This document shows, piece after piece, positions 1 through 8,143 of a stretch of 64,000 nucleotides of DNA; the stretch's first letter is position 1; each line of letters opens with the position of its first letter. The stretch comes from JAJYQH01 sp036261615 (GTDB taxonomy: Bacteria > Actinomycetota > Actinomycetes > Propionibacteriales > Propionibacteriaceae). The notes under the pieces are model-generated. The model was given only the letters and a program-made list of their open reading frames with translations, was not told the DNA's origin and did no database searches. The stretch spans positions 11,259 to 75,258 of the forward strand of contig DATAKK010000015.1 of assembly GCA_036261615.1 (NCBI GenBank), in the 5' to 3' direction. The translations under genes were made by a program, and so were the position numbers.

Positions 1-13
1 CGGATAGTGACCG

Positions 14-42
14 TTGACATACTTCCTTACCTTCAGATAGAA
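14..42 (+). promoter_or_regulatory. possible promoter of the first sugar ABC operon
   Basis: TTGACA lies at 14-19 and an A/T-rich -10-like ATAGAA at 37-42 (17 bp spacer), ending 6 nt before ATG 49, which would give a leaderless or nearly leaderless message. Only a few bases precede it, so operators cannot be assessed. Confidence 0.4.
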
Positions 43-48
43 AGTTTC

Positions 49-1392
49 ATGCCCACACGGGCTCCCTCAAGGACGAGTAGGAAGCGGACGGACGTGACAC
101 GCGACGACACGAAGAACTCCTTCAGCCGGCGTTCGCTGTTGAAGGTGGCGGGTGCGGCGATTCCGGCGGTGGGCGTGAGCAGCCTGCTGGAAGGCTGCGG
201 CGGCAGCTCCAACGCATCGAACGGGCCGGCGACGGTGCGGCTCTGGAGCTGGTACACGGAGATGCAGGACACCATCCCCAAGGTCATCAAGGACTTCGAG
301 GCGAAGAACCCCAACATCAAGATCGAGAACCGCATCTTCGGCACGCCCGATCAGTACCTCCCGGCCCTGACCGCCGCGGTTTCGGGCGGCGACGTCCCGG
401 AGATCTTCGCCCCGCACGTGCGGGCGATCACCTACGGCGAGCAGGGGATCTCGGCCGACCTCATCAAGGATCTCGGGTCGGACTTCCTCAAGCAGTTCTT
501 CCCGTCCACCAACCAGGAGTACACGAAGAACGGCAAGCAGTACGCGGTCGGGTGGGAGGCCCAGACCTTCGGCATCTTCTACGACCCCGCGGCGTTCGCC
601 AAGGCGGGCGTCAGCGGCGAGCCGGAGACCTGGGACGACCTCATCCACGTCGCCGCCAAGGTGAACGCCACCGGCATGTCGTCGGTATCGATGAGTTGCG
701 ACCCGGGCACCAGCGCCCTCGACTTCTTCCTGCCGCTCATTACCCAGGTGACCGACGACCCGACCTGGTACCTCAAGCTCGACCAGTTGCAGAGCGGATA
801 CACCTACACCAGCCAGCCCGTCGTCCAGGCGCTGCAGCTCACCGACAAACTGGTCAAGGCCAAGGTGTTCCAGCCCGGCACGACCGGCACCTCCGGCGAC
901 CAGGCCTCGCAGCTGTTCTACACCGGCAAGGCCGCCATGTTCTTCGCCGGCTCCTGGACGCCGTCGGGGCTCATCAAGAACGCCTCCCCGGCCTTCGTCA
1001 AGCGGTACAAGATCATGCCGACCCCCGCGATCAAGAGCGGGGCACGGCACTGGACGGCCGACCAGGCCGGCGCCGGGTGGGCCGTGTCGGAGACCAGCAA
1101 GAACAAGGACGCGGCGCTGACGTTCCTCAAGTACCTCTACTCGACCGACGTCTACTCGAAGCTCATGAACGCGTCCAACGCGATGCCGTCGACCCAGGCG
1201 GGCGTCGACGCGATCACCGAGCCGCACCTCAAGCTGATGGCGGGATGGCTCAAGGACGGGTGCCCGCACATCCCGTTCGGCTCGGGATCGTCGACGGCGG
1301 GCGACCCACTGCAGAAGATCTTCGACCAGACGGCGTCACCGGCCCAGGTCGCCCAGGACATGCAGTCGGCGGTCACGAACGCCCGCGGGTGA
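49..1392 (+). CDS. sugar ABC transporter substrate-binding lipoprotein
   Basis: Extracellular family 1 solute-binding protein (MalE/UgpB-like, COG1653 type) that captures a sugar outside the membrane and delivers it to the two permeases encoded next. From ATG 49 the protein is 447 aa. It has a twin-arginine motif SRRSLLK (RR at 27-28), a hydrophobic stretch and a lipobox-like LLEGC with Cys50, so it is probably a Tat-exported lipoprotein. The mature part begins with an ARLWSW-like strand typical of the family (here TVRLWSWYTE). GTG at 7 is an alternative start but gives a poor leader. The stop is 14 nt before the first permease. The sugar is unknown; the downstream aldose-type reductase and tautomerase suggest a deoxy or pentose sugar (inference). 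Confidence 0.9.
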   Translation: MPTRAPSRTSRKRTDVTRDDTKNSFSRRSLLKVAGAAIPAVGVSSLLEGCGGSSNASNGPATVRLWSWYTEMQDTIPKVIKDFEAKNPNIKIENRIFGTPDQYLPALTAAVSGGDVPEIFAPHVRAITYGEQGISADLIKDLGSDFLKQFFPSTNQEYTKNGKQYAVGWEAQTFGIFYDPAAFAKAGVSGEPETWDDLIHVAAKVNATGMSSVSMSCDPGTSALDFFLPLITQVTDDPTWYLKLDQLQSGYTYTSQPVVQALQLTDKLVKAKVFQPGTTGTSGDQASQLFYTGKAAMFFAGSWTPSGLIKNASPAFVKRYKIMPTPAIKSGARHWTADQAGAGWAVSETSKNKDAALTFLKYLYSTDVYSKLMNASNAMPSTQAGVDAITEPHLKLMAGWLKDGCPHIPFGSGSSTAGDPLQKIFDQTASPAQVAQDMQSAVTNARG

Positions 1393-1406
1393 AGGGCGGG
1401 GACCAG

Positions 1407-2381
1407 ATGACGATTCTCCCCGTCGCCGGCCGGGCCCGCGACGTGAGCAGGACAGGGGCACCTGCCCAGCTCGCCCGTCGCCGGGCCTGGCGGCTGCAAC
1501 GGTCCGAACGGATCGCCGGCTTCCTGTTCGTGACGCCGATCTCGGTGCTGTTCGTGCTGTTCGTCGGCTGGCCCATCATCCGGGCCATCTACCTCAGTCT
1601 CACCCGGTGGAGCGGGTTCGGATCTCCGCAGTTCACCGGAGTGGCCAACTACACCCGGATGGTGCAGGACCCGGTCGCCGGCACGGCGTTCAGGAACACC
1701 ATCTTCTTCGCGGTGCTGAGCACCGTGTTGCAGACCGTGGTGCCGCTCATCATCGCGGTGCTCCTGAACACCGTCTGGCGCGGCCTCAGCGTGGTGCTGC
1801 GCACCCTGCTGTTCGTGCCCGGGATCGTCGGCTTCGTCGTCTCCGGCGTGCTGTGGAAGCTGATCTACGATCCCAACCTCGGGACACTGAACACCACGCT
1901 GGCCAGGATCGGGGCGGCGTCCCTTCAACACCGCTGGCTGTCCGACCCCCGCCTCGTCATGTGGTCGCTGCTCGTCGTCTCGCTGTGGGGCGCGGTGGGC
2001 ATGAACATGCTGATCTTCTTCGCCGGCATCCAGGGCGTCGACCACACGCTGTACGAGGCGGCGCAGGTCGATGGGGCGACCGCCTGGGCGCAGTTCCGGT
2101 ACGTCACCATCCCGAGCCTGCGCATCGTCACGGCGATCGTCATCAGCCTCAACCTGATGAACGGGTTCAAGGTGTTCGACCTGGTGTACGTCATGACGGC
2201 CGGCGGTCCGAACCACGCGTCCGAGGTGTTCGGAACCTACCTGTACAGCCTCGCCTTCGGCTCGACGGCGGGCTCCATCCCGCAGCTCGGCTACGGCAGC
2301 GCCTTCAGCGTCATCGTCATGGCGCTGTGTTCGGTGGCGGTGCTCGTGCAGATGCTGCTCACGAGAATGGCACGGCGATGA
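1407..2381 (+). CDS. sugar ABC transporter permease (MalF/UgpA type)
   Basis: First inner-membrane subunit of the importer, 324 aa. About six transmembrane segments are visible, starting with FLFVTPISVLFVLFVGWPII near residue 42. The binding-protein-dependent permease (EAA) loop is seen as YEAAQVDGATAWAQFRYVTI, which contacts the ATPase. ATG 1407 is preceded by a purine-rich AAGGGCGGGG ribosome site. Its stop overlaps the next permease start (ATGA), so translation is coupled. No ATP-binding subunit follows. Confidence 0.92.
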   Translation: MTILPVAGRARDVSRTGAPAQLARRRAWRLQRSERIAGFLFVTPISVLFVLFVGWPIIRAIYLSLTRWSGFGSPQFTGVANYTRMVQDPVAGTAFRNTIFFAVLSTVLQTVVPLIIAVLLNTVWRGLSVVLRTLLFVPGIVGFVVSGVLWKLIYDPNLGTLNTTLARIGAASLQHRWLSDPRLVMWSLLVVSLWGAVGMNMLIFFAGIQGVDHTLYEAAQVDGATAWAQFRYVTIPSLRIVTAIVISLNLMNGFKVFDLVYVMTAGGPNHASEVFGTYLYSLAFGSTAGSIPQLGYGSAFSVIVMALCSVAVLVQMLLTRMARR

Positions 2382-3274
2382 GTGTCGGCAACCTCCAGGC
2401 CGGATGGGCGGCCACCAGCGGGGGACGCGGGGCCCGCTCGGCGAGCCGGCGTCCGCGCGCGGTCGCCCTGAGGTGGGTGGTCGCGATCCTGCTGCTGGCG
2501 ATCTCGGCCCTCACGATCTTCCCGTTGGTGTGGCTCGTGCTCACCTCGATCCGGCCGGCCAACACCGTGTTCGGCGGCAGTTTCTTCCCCTCGTCGGTGA
2601 CCCTGCACGCGTATGCCACGGCCTGGAGCAGCACCGACTTCGGTACGCACTTCCTCAATTCGCTCATGGTCACGGTCTCGACCGTGATCGGCGTGGTGAT
2701 CCTCGCGACCCTGGCGGGCTACGCGTTCGCGACGCTGCGGTTCCCGTTCAAGAACGTCATCTACGTGGCACTGCTCGTGACCTTGATGATGCCGTCGACG
2801 TCACTGATCATCCCGCTGTACCTGCAGCTCAAGAGCTTCGGGCTACTCAATTCGCGCGTCGGCCTGGTGGTTCTCTATGTGTCGAGTTCCGCGCCGTTCG
2901 CGATGTTCCTCATGCGGGCCTTCTTCGAGACCCTGCCCCACGAACTGGTGCAGGCCGCCCGCATCGACACGGCGGGGGAGTTCCAGATCTTCCTGCGGGT
3001 GATCCTGCCGCTGACGCGGCCGGGGCTTGCCACGGTGGTCATCTTCCAATTCCTGTCGACGTGGAACGAATTCATCTATGCGAATACGGTGCTGCAGAAC
3101 ACCGGACGGCTGCCCCTGCAGCCCGTGCTGTTCTCCCTCGTCGGGCAGTATCAGACGGACTGGCCGACGCTGTGCGCCGGCCTCACGATGTCGATCGTTC
3201 CGGTCGTGGCCGTCTACGTGTGGATGCAGCGCCATTTCGTGTCCGGCATGACCATGGGTGCTGTCAAGAACTGA
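2378..3274 (+). CDS. sugar ABC transporter permease (MalG/UgpE type)
   Basis: Second permease of the importer, 298 aa, with about six membrane segments and an EAA-type loop (VQAARIDTAGEFQIFLRVIL). Its ATG overlaps the stop of the preceding permease by 4 nt. The C-terminus (RHFVSGMTMGAVKN) is the usual end of this family. It forms a heterodimer with the upstream permease. The missing ATPase is probably supplied by a shared MsiK/UgpC-type protein encoded elsewhere (inference from other actinobacteria). Confidence 0.92.
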   Translation: MSVGNLQAGWAATSGGRGARSASRRPRAVALRWVVAILLLAISALTIFPLVWLVLTSIRPANTVFGGSFFPSSVTLHAYATAWSSTDFGTHFLNSLMVTVSTVIGVVILATLAGYAFATLRFPFKNVIYVALLVTLMMPSTSLIIPLYLQLKSFGLLNSRVGLVVLYVSSSAPFAMFLMRAFFETLPHELVQAARIDTAGEFQIFLRVILPLTRPGLATVVIFQFLSTWNEFIYANTVLQNTGRLPLQPVLFSLVGQYQTDWPTLCAGLTMSIVPVVAVYVWMQRHFVSGMTMGAVKN

Positions 3275-3348
3275 GCCTCACCCAGCACCGAGGCTCAACC
3301 GTCCAGGGGCGTCCCCGCCCCGTCACACTCTCCCCAGGAAAGGCCGCC

Positions 3349-4110
3349 ATGCCCATCGAGAACATCCAGATCAATGTCACCGACGTCCCGCGGTCGGTCG
3401 CCTTCTACCGCGACCTGTTGCAGGCGGTGCCGGTGGGGGAGACCAGCACCGACCGGGCCGTGCTCGACGTGGTGACCGCCACCCTCGAACTGGTGCGGGT
3501 CGACCCGGGCGCCTCGACGTGGTCGACCGACGACCTGCAGCGCGGCTTCCGCCACATCGGCTTCAAGGTCCACGGGCTCGACGTCCTGGTCGAGCGGCTT
3601 CGCGCCGCCGGGACGCCGTTCCACCTCGACCCGCTCGAGGCCGAGGGCGACGTGCGGATCACGTTCTTCTTCGACCCCGACGGCACCCTGCTCGAACTGG
3701 TCGAGCGGGACCTCCACTACACGGAGGTCGTCGACGAGCAACTCGTCGAGGCCGAGTACGCCCTCGGGACGCCGGAACGTCCCCGCTTCGACCACATCGC
3801 CCTCACCGTGGGCGACTTCCCGGCAACCCGTGACCGCTATGGCTCGTTCGGCTTCCGCCACCACGGCACGATCCTCCAGCCGCAGGACCCCCGCGGCTTC
3901 CGGATCGACTACCTCAAGGGCGGGGACACCGTGCTCGAGGTCTTCACCTACCAGGCCGGCACCACCGCCCGGACGCCGCAGCCCGGAGTCCCGGGTTACG
4001 TCGCGGCGCGGCTTGCCGGGGGTCCCTCCGTCGACGAGGTGATCGGCCACGGACCCGATGGGCCGATCCACGCGGACGCTGACGGCTTCACCTACACGGT
4101 CCGCGGCTGA
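3349..4110 (+). CDS. two-domain VOC (glyoxalase/dioxygenase fold) protein
   Basis: 253 aa. Two vicinal-oxygen-chelate modules are recognisable: one starts at IQINVTDVPRSVAFYRDLL (about residues 5-23) and ends with FFDPDGTLLELVERD, the other starts at FDHIALTVGDFPATRDRY (about 145). The first half has His and Glu at plausible metal positions (GFRHIGFKV, LLELVE). The family includes glyoxalases, extradiol dioxygenases and epimerases, so the reaction cannot be named. A strong AGGAAAGG ribosome site precedes ATG 3349. The stop overlaps the following reductase start (TGATG), and the operon context suggests a role in metabolising the imported sugar. Confidence 0.8.
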   Translation: MPIENIQINVTDVPRSVAFYRDLLQAVPVGETSTDRAVLDVVTATLELVRVDPGASTWSTDDLQRGFRHIGFKVHGLDVLVERLRAAGTPFHLDPLEAEGDVRITFFFDPDGTLLELVERDLHYTEVVDEQLVEAEYALGTPERPRFDHIALTVGDFPATRDRYGSFGFRHHGTILQPQDPRGFRIDYLKGGDTVLEVFTYQAGTTARTPQPGVPGYVAARLAGGPSVDEVIGHGPDGPIHADADGFTYTVRG

Positions 4111-5099
4111 TGGCGGGCACCCAGACCGGTCAGGTGACGCCAGGGTCCCCGAACTGGATGCGCACCCTCGGCGGCACGGGCCTGCGCGTCTCGGCGGTCA
4201 CTGCGGGCGGCGGCCCGCTGGGGAGCATGCCCGAGCTGTTCGGCTACTCCGTCGCCGAGGACGACGCGGTCGACCTGGTCAAGGCGATCCTCGACAGCCC
4301 GATCCGCACCATCGACACGGCCAACGGCTACTCCGGCGGAGCGAGCGAACAACGGATCGGTCGCGCCATCCGTGAGCGCGGCGGCCTGCCGGACGACGCA
4401 CTGGTCATCACCAAGGTCGACGCTCGCGACGGCGACTACTCCGGGCCCCGTGTCCGGGCATCCGTGGCCGAGAGCAAGGAACGGCTCGGGCTCGACCACC
4501 TGCCGCTCGTCCACCTGCACGACCCCGAGTTCCACGACTTCGAGGCGATGACCGCCACCGGCGGCGCCGTGGACACCCTGGTGAGGCTGCGGGACGAGGG
4601 CGAGGTGGGGCACATCGGCCTCGCGGGCGGAGACGTCCACGAGATGCGCCGCTACCTCGACCTCGGCGTGTTCGAGGTGCTCCTCGTGCACAACCGCTGG
4701 ACCCTGGTCGACCACAGCGCCGACGAGCTGATCCACGAGGCGCGCGCCCGGGGGCTCGCCGTCGTCAACGCGGCCGTCTACGGCGGCGGGATCCTCGCCG
4801 ACCCCCGCGGTGGCCACACCTCCTACGGGTACCGCCCTGCGCCCCCGGAGGTGCTGGAGGCGGTCGCGGCGATGGACCGTCTCGCGACCGAGTACGGCAC
4901 CACCCTCGCGACCGCAGCGCTCCAGGCGTCCCTGCGCGACCCGCTCGTCGACACCACGGTGATCGGGTTCAGCAAGCGGAAACGCGTCGAGGCGATCGGG
5001 GCCGCCACCCGGGAGGTGCTGCCCGACACGTTCTGGCAGCAACTGGAGCGCCTCCGGCCGCCGCCTGACACCTGGCTGGACACCCGACCCCGCCACTGA
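4110..5099 (+). CDS. aldo/keto reductase, aldose/L-fucose dehydrogenase-like
   Basis: 329 aa NAD(P)-dependent TIM-barrel oxidoreductase. The N-terminal LGGTGLRVSAVTAGGGPLGS, the DTANGYSGGASEQRIG segment with the catalytic Asp and Tyr, and the lysine in VITKVDAR resemble the subgroup with D-threo-aldose 1-dehydrogenase, L-fucose dehydrogenase and pyridoxal 4-dehydrogenase. It would oxidise a free sugar at C1 to a lactone. The start overlaps the VOC gene stop. Sitting between an importer, a VOC protein and a tautomerase, it most likely opens catabolism of the imported sugar. The subgroup assignment is by motif resemblance only. Confidence 0.8.
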   Translation: MAGTQTGQVTPGSPNWMRTLGGTGLRVSAVTAGGGPLGSMPELFGYSVAEDDAVDLVKAILDSPIRTIDTANGYSGGASEQRIGRAIRERGGLPDDALVITKVDARDGDYSGPRVRASVAESKERLGLDHLPLVHLHDPEFHDFEAMTATGGAVDTLVRLRDEGEVGHIGLAGGDVHEMRRYLDLGVFEVLLVHNRWTLVDHSADELIHEARARGLAVVNAAVYGGGILADPRGGHTSYGYRPAPPEVLEAVAAMDRLATEYGTTLATAALQASLRDPLVDTTVIGFSKRKRVEAIGAATREVLPDTFWQQLERLRPPPDTWLDTRPRH

Positions 5100-5131
5100 C
5101 CCCCGTATTCCCCGAGAACAAGGAGACCCCC

Positions 5132-5521
5132 ATGCCACTGGTCCGCGTCGACATGCACGCCGAGTTGGCCGACAAGCAGCAAGCCCTGAGCAAGGCCATT
5201 CACGACGGCCTGGTGAGCGGGCTGCCGATGCCGGCGGACGACCTCTTTCAGATCTTCCGGCTGCACCAGCCGGGCGAACTCGTCTACACGAAGACCTTCC
5301 CGGACGCCGACCGGTCCGACATCGTCTTCGTCCAGATCCTGCTCGCCGACATCTATCAGCCGGACGACAAGCAACGCATGTACCAGCACGTCGTCGGCAA
5401 CATTGCGGCGCTCGGGATCAAACCCGACAACGTGCTCATCGCGGTCACCGAGAATTCGGGTCCGGACTGGTGTGCGCCGTCGAAGGATTGGGCGCCTCAG
5501 GAGAGCGGACAGCGGGTCTGA
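5132..5521 (+). CDS. tautomerase family protein (4-oxalocrotonate tautomerase-like)
   Basis: 129 aa. The sequence starts MPLVRVDM: Pro2 becomes the N-terminal catalytic proline once Met is removed, the hallmark of the tautomerase superfamily. KQQALSKAIHDGLVSGL and PADDLFQIFRLHQPGEL fit the longer Tautomerase_2 group. It would catalyse keto-enol tautomerisation of a sugar-derived keto acid. ATG 5132 has an AAGGAG ribosome site. Last structural gene of the importer/VOC/reductase group, followed by a strong hairpin. Confidence 0.82.
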   Translation: MPLVRVDMHAELADKQQALSKAIHDGLVSGLPMPADDLFQIFRLHQPGELVYTKTFPDADRSDIVFVQILLADIYQPDDKQRMYQHVVGNIAALGIKPDNVLIAVTENSGPDWCAPSKDWAPQESGQRV

Positions 5522-5529
5522 GCCGGGCA

Positions 5530-5570
5530 CCGGAGGCCGCCGGAAAGGCGTGAGCGGAGGCGGCCTCCGG
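5530..5570 (+). terminator. hairpin, probable operon terminator
   Basis: Perfect 12-bp inverted repeat CCGGAGGCCGCC (5530-5541) / GGCGGCCTCCGG (5559-5570) with a 17-nt loop, 8 nt after the tautomerase stop. No T-tract follows, so it is either a U-less terminator of the type common in actinobacteria or an mRNA 3' stabiliser. Confidence 0.65.
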
Positions 5571-5629
5571 CGCGGAATGCGCTCGCTTACACTGCACACC
5601 GACCGGACTCTCCACTGAGGGGTAACACC

Positions 5630-6844
5630 ATGGCGCGACGACTGAAGGGAGCTTCTTCGGCCGATACCAGAAGCGCCATCCTCGACCTCATCCGCTCGAG
5701 CGGGCAGATCAGCCGCACGCAGCTCGCGGAGCGGTCGGGGCTCACCGAATCGACGATCTCCAAGGTGGTCAGGGGACTGATCGACCGGGGTCTGGTGATC
5801 GAGGGCGGCCATGGGGCGTCCACCGGCGGCAAGCGGCCGGTGCTCCTCGAACTCAACCGGTGCTCCCGCTGGGCGGTCGGGCTGTCGCTCGACTTCGCCC
5901 GCATCTCCATCGTCCTGTGCGACATCTTCGGCAACGTCGTGCACAGCGACATCCTCCGCGGCGCCGGCGACGACCCCCCGCAGCGCGTCATCGACCGGGT
6001 GTCCAGCGACCTCGCCCGGTTCCTCGAGCGGCACGAGATCGCCGCCCGCGACGTGATCGGCATCGGGGTCTCGGACGCCGGCCGCATCGACGCGTCCGGG
6101 CGCTCGCTCAGGTCGTCACGGCAGGCGTCCGGGTGGGAGGACTTCGACGTCGAAGCGGCGCTGGGGGAACGCTCGGGCCTGCCGGTGAAGCTCGAGAACG
6201 ACGCGAACTGCGCCGCGCTGGGAGAGTTCTGGTCAGGCCGCATCCCGTCGGCCGACGACTTCGTCACCCTCTACATGGCGAGCGGCATCGGCATCGGATT
6301 CATCACCAACGGCGACGTCTACCGGGGAGCGTCGTCCAACGCGGGCGAGATCGGGCACCTCAGCCTCGACATCGACGGTCCCGCCTGCGACTGCGGCTCC
6401 CGGGGCTGCCTCGAGGTGCTCGCGACGCCGGCGGCCGTCGTCCGGGACGCCCGCGCGAACCCCGACCTGTGGCGTCGGGTCAGCGCCGATGGGCCACCCG
6501 AGAGCACCCGCACCGCGTTCTCGGCGATCGCCACCGCCGCCGTGGCGGGTGATGCGGATGCCGCCGCGCTCATCCGCAAGTCGGCCCGCTACGTCGCCAT
6601 CGCCGTCCTCGGGCTCACCAACGTCCTCGACCTCGACCGGGTCGTGCTCGCGGGACCGGGCTTCGCGATCGCCGGCGAGATCTACCTCGAGACCGTGAGC
6701 GACACCCTCGGGCGGCTCGCGTTCATGCGCCGGGTGCACCCGGTCACGGTGCAGATGGGCGACACCGGTCCGCAGACCGCGGCGCGCGGAGCGGCGTCCG
6801 TCGTGCTCCACAGCCACCTCACGCCGCACCACGTGCGGGAGTGA
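5630..6844 (+). CDS. ROK family transcriptional regulator (NagC/XylR type)
   Basis: 404 aa. An N-terminal winged helix-turn-helix (about residues 15-70; QISRTQLAERSGLTESTISK) is followed by a ROK domain with a sugar-kinase-like fold. The ROK signature VGEIGHLSL-like segment (NAGEIGHLSLDIDG) and the zinc site CDCGSRGCLE are intact. Such proteins repress sugar-uptake operons and release DNA on binding the sugar. It follows the importer and catabolic group on the same strand behind a hairpin, so it is the obvious candidate regulator of that group. ATG 5630 is preceded by GAGGGG. Confidence 0.9.
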   Translation: MARRLKGASSADTRSAILDLIRSSGQISRTQLAERSGLTESTISKVVRGLIDRGLVIEGGHGASTGGKRPVLLELNRCSRWAVGLSLDFARISIVLCDIFGNVVHSDILRGAGDDPPQRVIDRVSSDLARFLERHEIAARDVIGIGVSDAGRIDASGRSLRSSRQASGWEDFDVEAALGERSGLPVKLENDANCAALGEFWSGRIPSADDFVTLYMASGIGIGFITNGDVYRGASSNAGEIGHLSLDIDGPACDCGSRGCLEVLATPAAVVRDARANPDLWRRVSADGPPESTRTAFSAIATAAVAGDADAAALIRKSARYVAIAVLGLTNVLDLDRVVLAGPGFAIAGEIYLETVSDTLGRLAFMRRVHPVTVQMGDTGPQTAARGAASVVLHSHLTPHHVRE

Positions 6845-6851
6845 GCGGGCA

Positions 6852-7676
6852 ATGATCAGTGACGAGGCGCTCAGCGCCATGGCCCACGCCCTGACGAGGG
6901 TCGCGGGCATCGAGGCCGTCGCCCTCGGCGGCAGCCGGGCGCGGGGGACGCACCGGCCGGACTCCGACGTCGACCTCGCCCTGTACTACGACCGGACGCG
7001 GCTCGACGTCGAGGCCCTCCGCGCGCTGGCCCGCGAGCTGACCGGTCGCGACGTCGCGGTGGCCGGGCCGGGCGGCTGGGGACCCTGGGTCGACGGGGGC
7101 GCCTGGCTCGACGTGGGCGGGACGCCGGTGGACTGGATCCTGCGCGACGTCGAGCGCGTGCGAGCGCAGCGCGACCGCGCGATCCGGGGCGAGTTCGCCT
7201 TCCACAACCAGCCGGGCCACCCCCTGGGTTTCCTCGACGTGAGCTACGTCGGCGAGGCGGTGGCCTGCCGGCCGCTCGTCGACCCCGGCGGTCTCATCCG
7301 CGAGTTGCGCTCCGGCGTCGTCCCCTATCCCGAGCCGCTGCGCGCCGCGATGATCGCCAACCTCTGGCAGGCGGGCTTCCTGCTGGACGCCGCGGGCAAG
7401 GGGGCCGGACGCCGCGACGTCGCCTACGTCGCCCTGTGCTGCAGCACGGCCGCCATGATCTGTGCCCACGCCTGGCACGCCGCCGCGGGCGTCTGGGTGC
7501 TCAACGAGAAGGACCTCGTCCCCTCCGTGAGCCGGCTCGGGCTCGACACGGGCACCTTCGTCGAGGACGCCCAGGCGGCCCTGCACCACCTGGACGCCGA
7601 CGAGGGGTCGCTGCGCTCGGCCATCGCCCTCATGCGCGCCGCCGTCGAGGCCACCTCGGCCCGGATTGGCCCGTGA
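6852..7676 (+). CDS. nucleotidyltransferase-domain protein of unknown role
   Basis: 274 aa. The N-terminus shows the polymerase-beta-like nucleotidyltransferase pattern GGSRARGTHRPDSDVDLALY (about residues 23-42), with GS and the two catalytic aspartates DVD. The rest is alpha-helical with several Ala-rich helices, as in the MNT/HEPN and aminoglycoside adenylyltransferase-like families. It starts 8 nt after the ROK stop, so it may be co-transcribed. It could be a small-molecule nucleotidyltransferase or part of an antitoxin-like family. No partner toxin gene is adjacent, and I do not assign a substrate. Confidence 0.75.
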   Translation: MISDEALSAMAHALTRVAGIEAVALGGSRARGTHRPDSDVDLALYYDRTRLDVEALRALARELTGRDVAVAGPGGWGPWVDGGAWLDVGGTPVDWILRDVERVRAQRDRAIRGEFAFHNQPGHPLGFLDVSYVGEAVACRPLVDPGGLIRELRSGVVPYPEPLRAAMIANLWQAGFLLDAAGKGAGRRDVAYVALCCSTAAMICAHAWHAAAGVWVLNEKDLVPSVSRLGLDTGTFVEDAQAALHHLDADEGSLRSAIALMRAAVEATSARIGP

Positions 7677-8143
7677 CCCATGCGGCCGAACTCGGCGGTG
7701 GGGACAGCGCGGCCCTAACGAATGGCTGAGACCCTGACCTTGGCGTCATCTCCCTCCCCACAGCCTGGGCCATCGGGTTGCTGGAGGGTCGGTGTCACGG
7801 TGCGGGTGAGCGTCGGGAGGAGGTGCGTGCCAGAGCGGTCGCAAGCCGTGATGGTCACCCTCGACGCCGTGAAGTTGCGCACCTCAGGACGCCAGCGGGG
7901 TCCAAGCCGTGAGCAGAGGCCCGAAATGCGCAACTTCGCGGCTGCTGGGCATGCTTCCGCATCCCGGCTCAATGGGACAGCTGGGAAGTTCGGCAGGTCA
8001 ACACGCCGCCAGAACTTCCAGCCGACCAGAACGAAGGCCGCCGGGCTCCGGGTGCGTCCACGGCGGGGGACGCCGGGTTGTGAACGGTCCCATCGGCCCG
8101 CGAGGATGGGAGGACCATCCCCACGCCCCCGAGTAGGACCCCC
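7677..8143. other. 467-bp intergenic region with inverted repeats, no gene
   Basis: No convincing coding sequence. It holds a large imperfect inverted repeat at 7845-7942, listed separately, and a second weaker one: CTGGGAAGTTC at 7981-7991 against GAACTTCCAG at 8012-8021. The remainder is C-rich sequence leading to the ribosome site GAGTAGGA of the MFS gene. No promoter stands out. Confidence 0.7.
7845..7942. repeat. intergenic inverted-repeat element (GCCGTGAAGTTGCGCA arms)
   Basis: Arms GCCGTGAAGTTGCGCA (7866-7881) and TGCGCAACTTCGCGGC (7927-7942) pair at 15 of 16 positions, and the similarity extends inward. A copy of the arm start, GCCGTGATGGT, lies exactly 21 bp upstream (7845-7855 versus 7866-7876), giving the left-hand double box seen in other elements of this window. 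AAGCCGTGA also occurs twice, at 7843 and 7903. The function is unknown. Confidence 0.6.

Noticed and set aside
1..5521. Prophage or integrative element
   Set aside because: No integrase, phage structural or conjugation genes, and no att-like duplication at either tRNA in the window.
6852..7676. Toxin-antitoxin module (MNT/HEPN)
   Set aside because: The nucleotidyltransferase motif is present, but there is no adjacent small HEPN-type partner and the protein is longer than MNT antitoxins.
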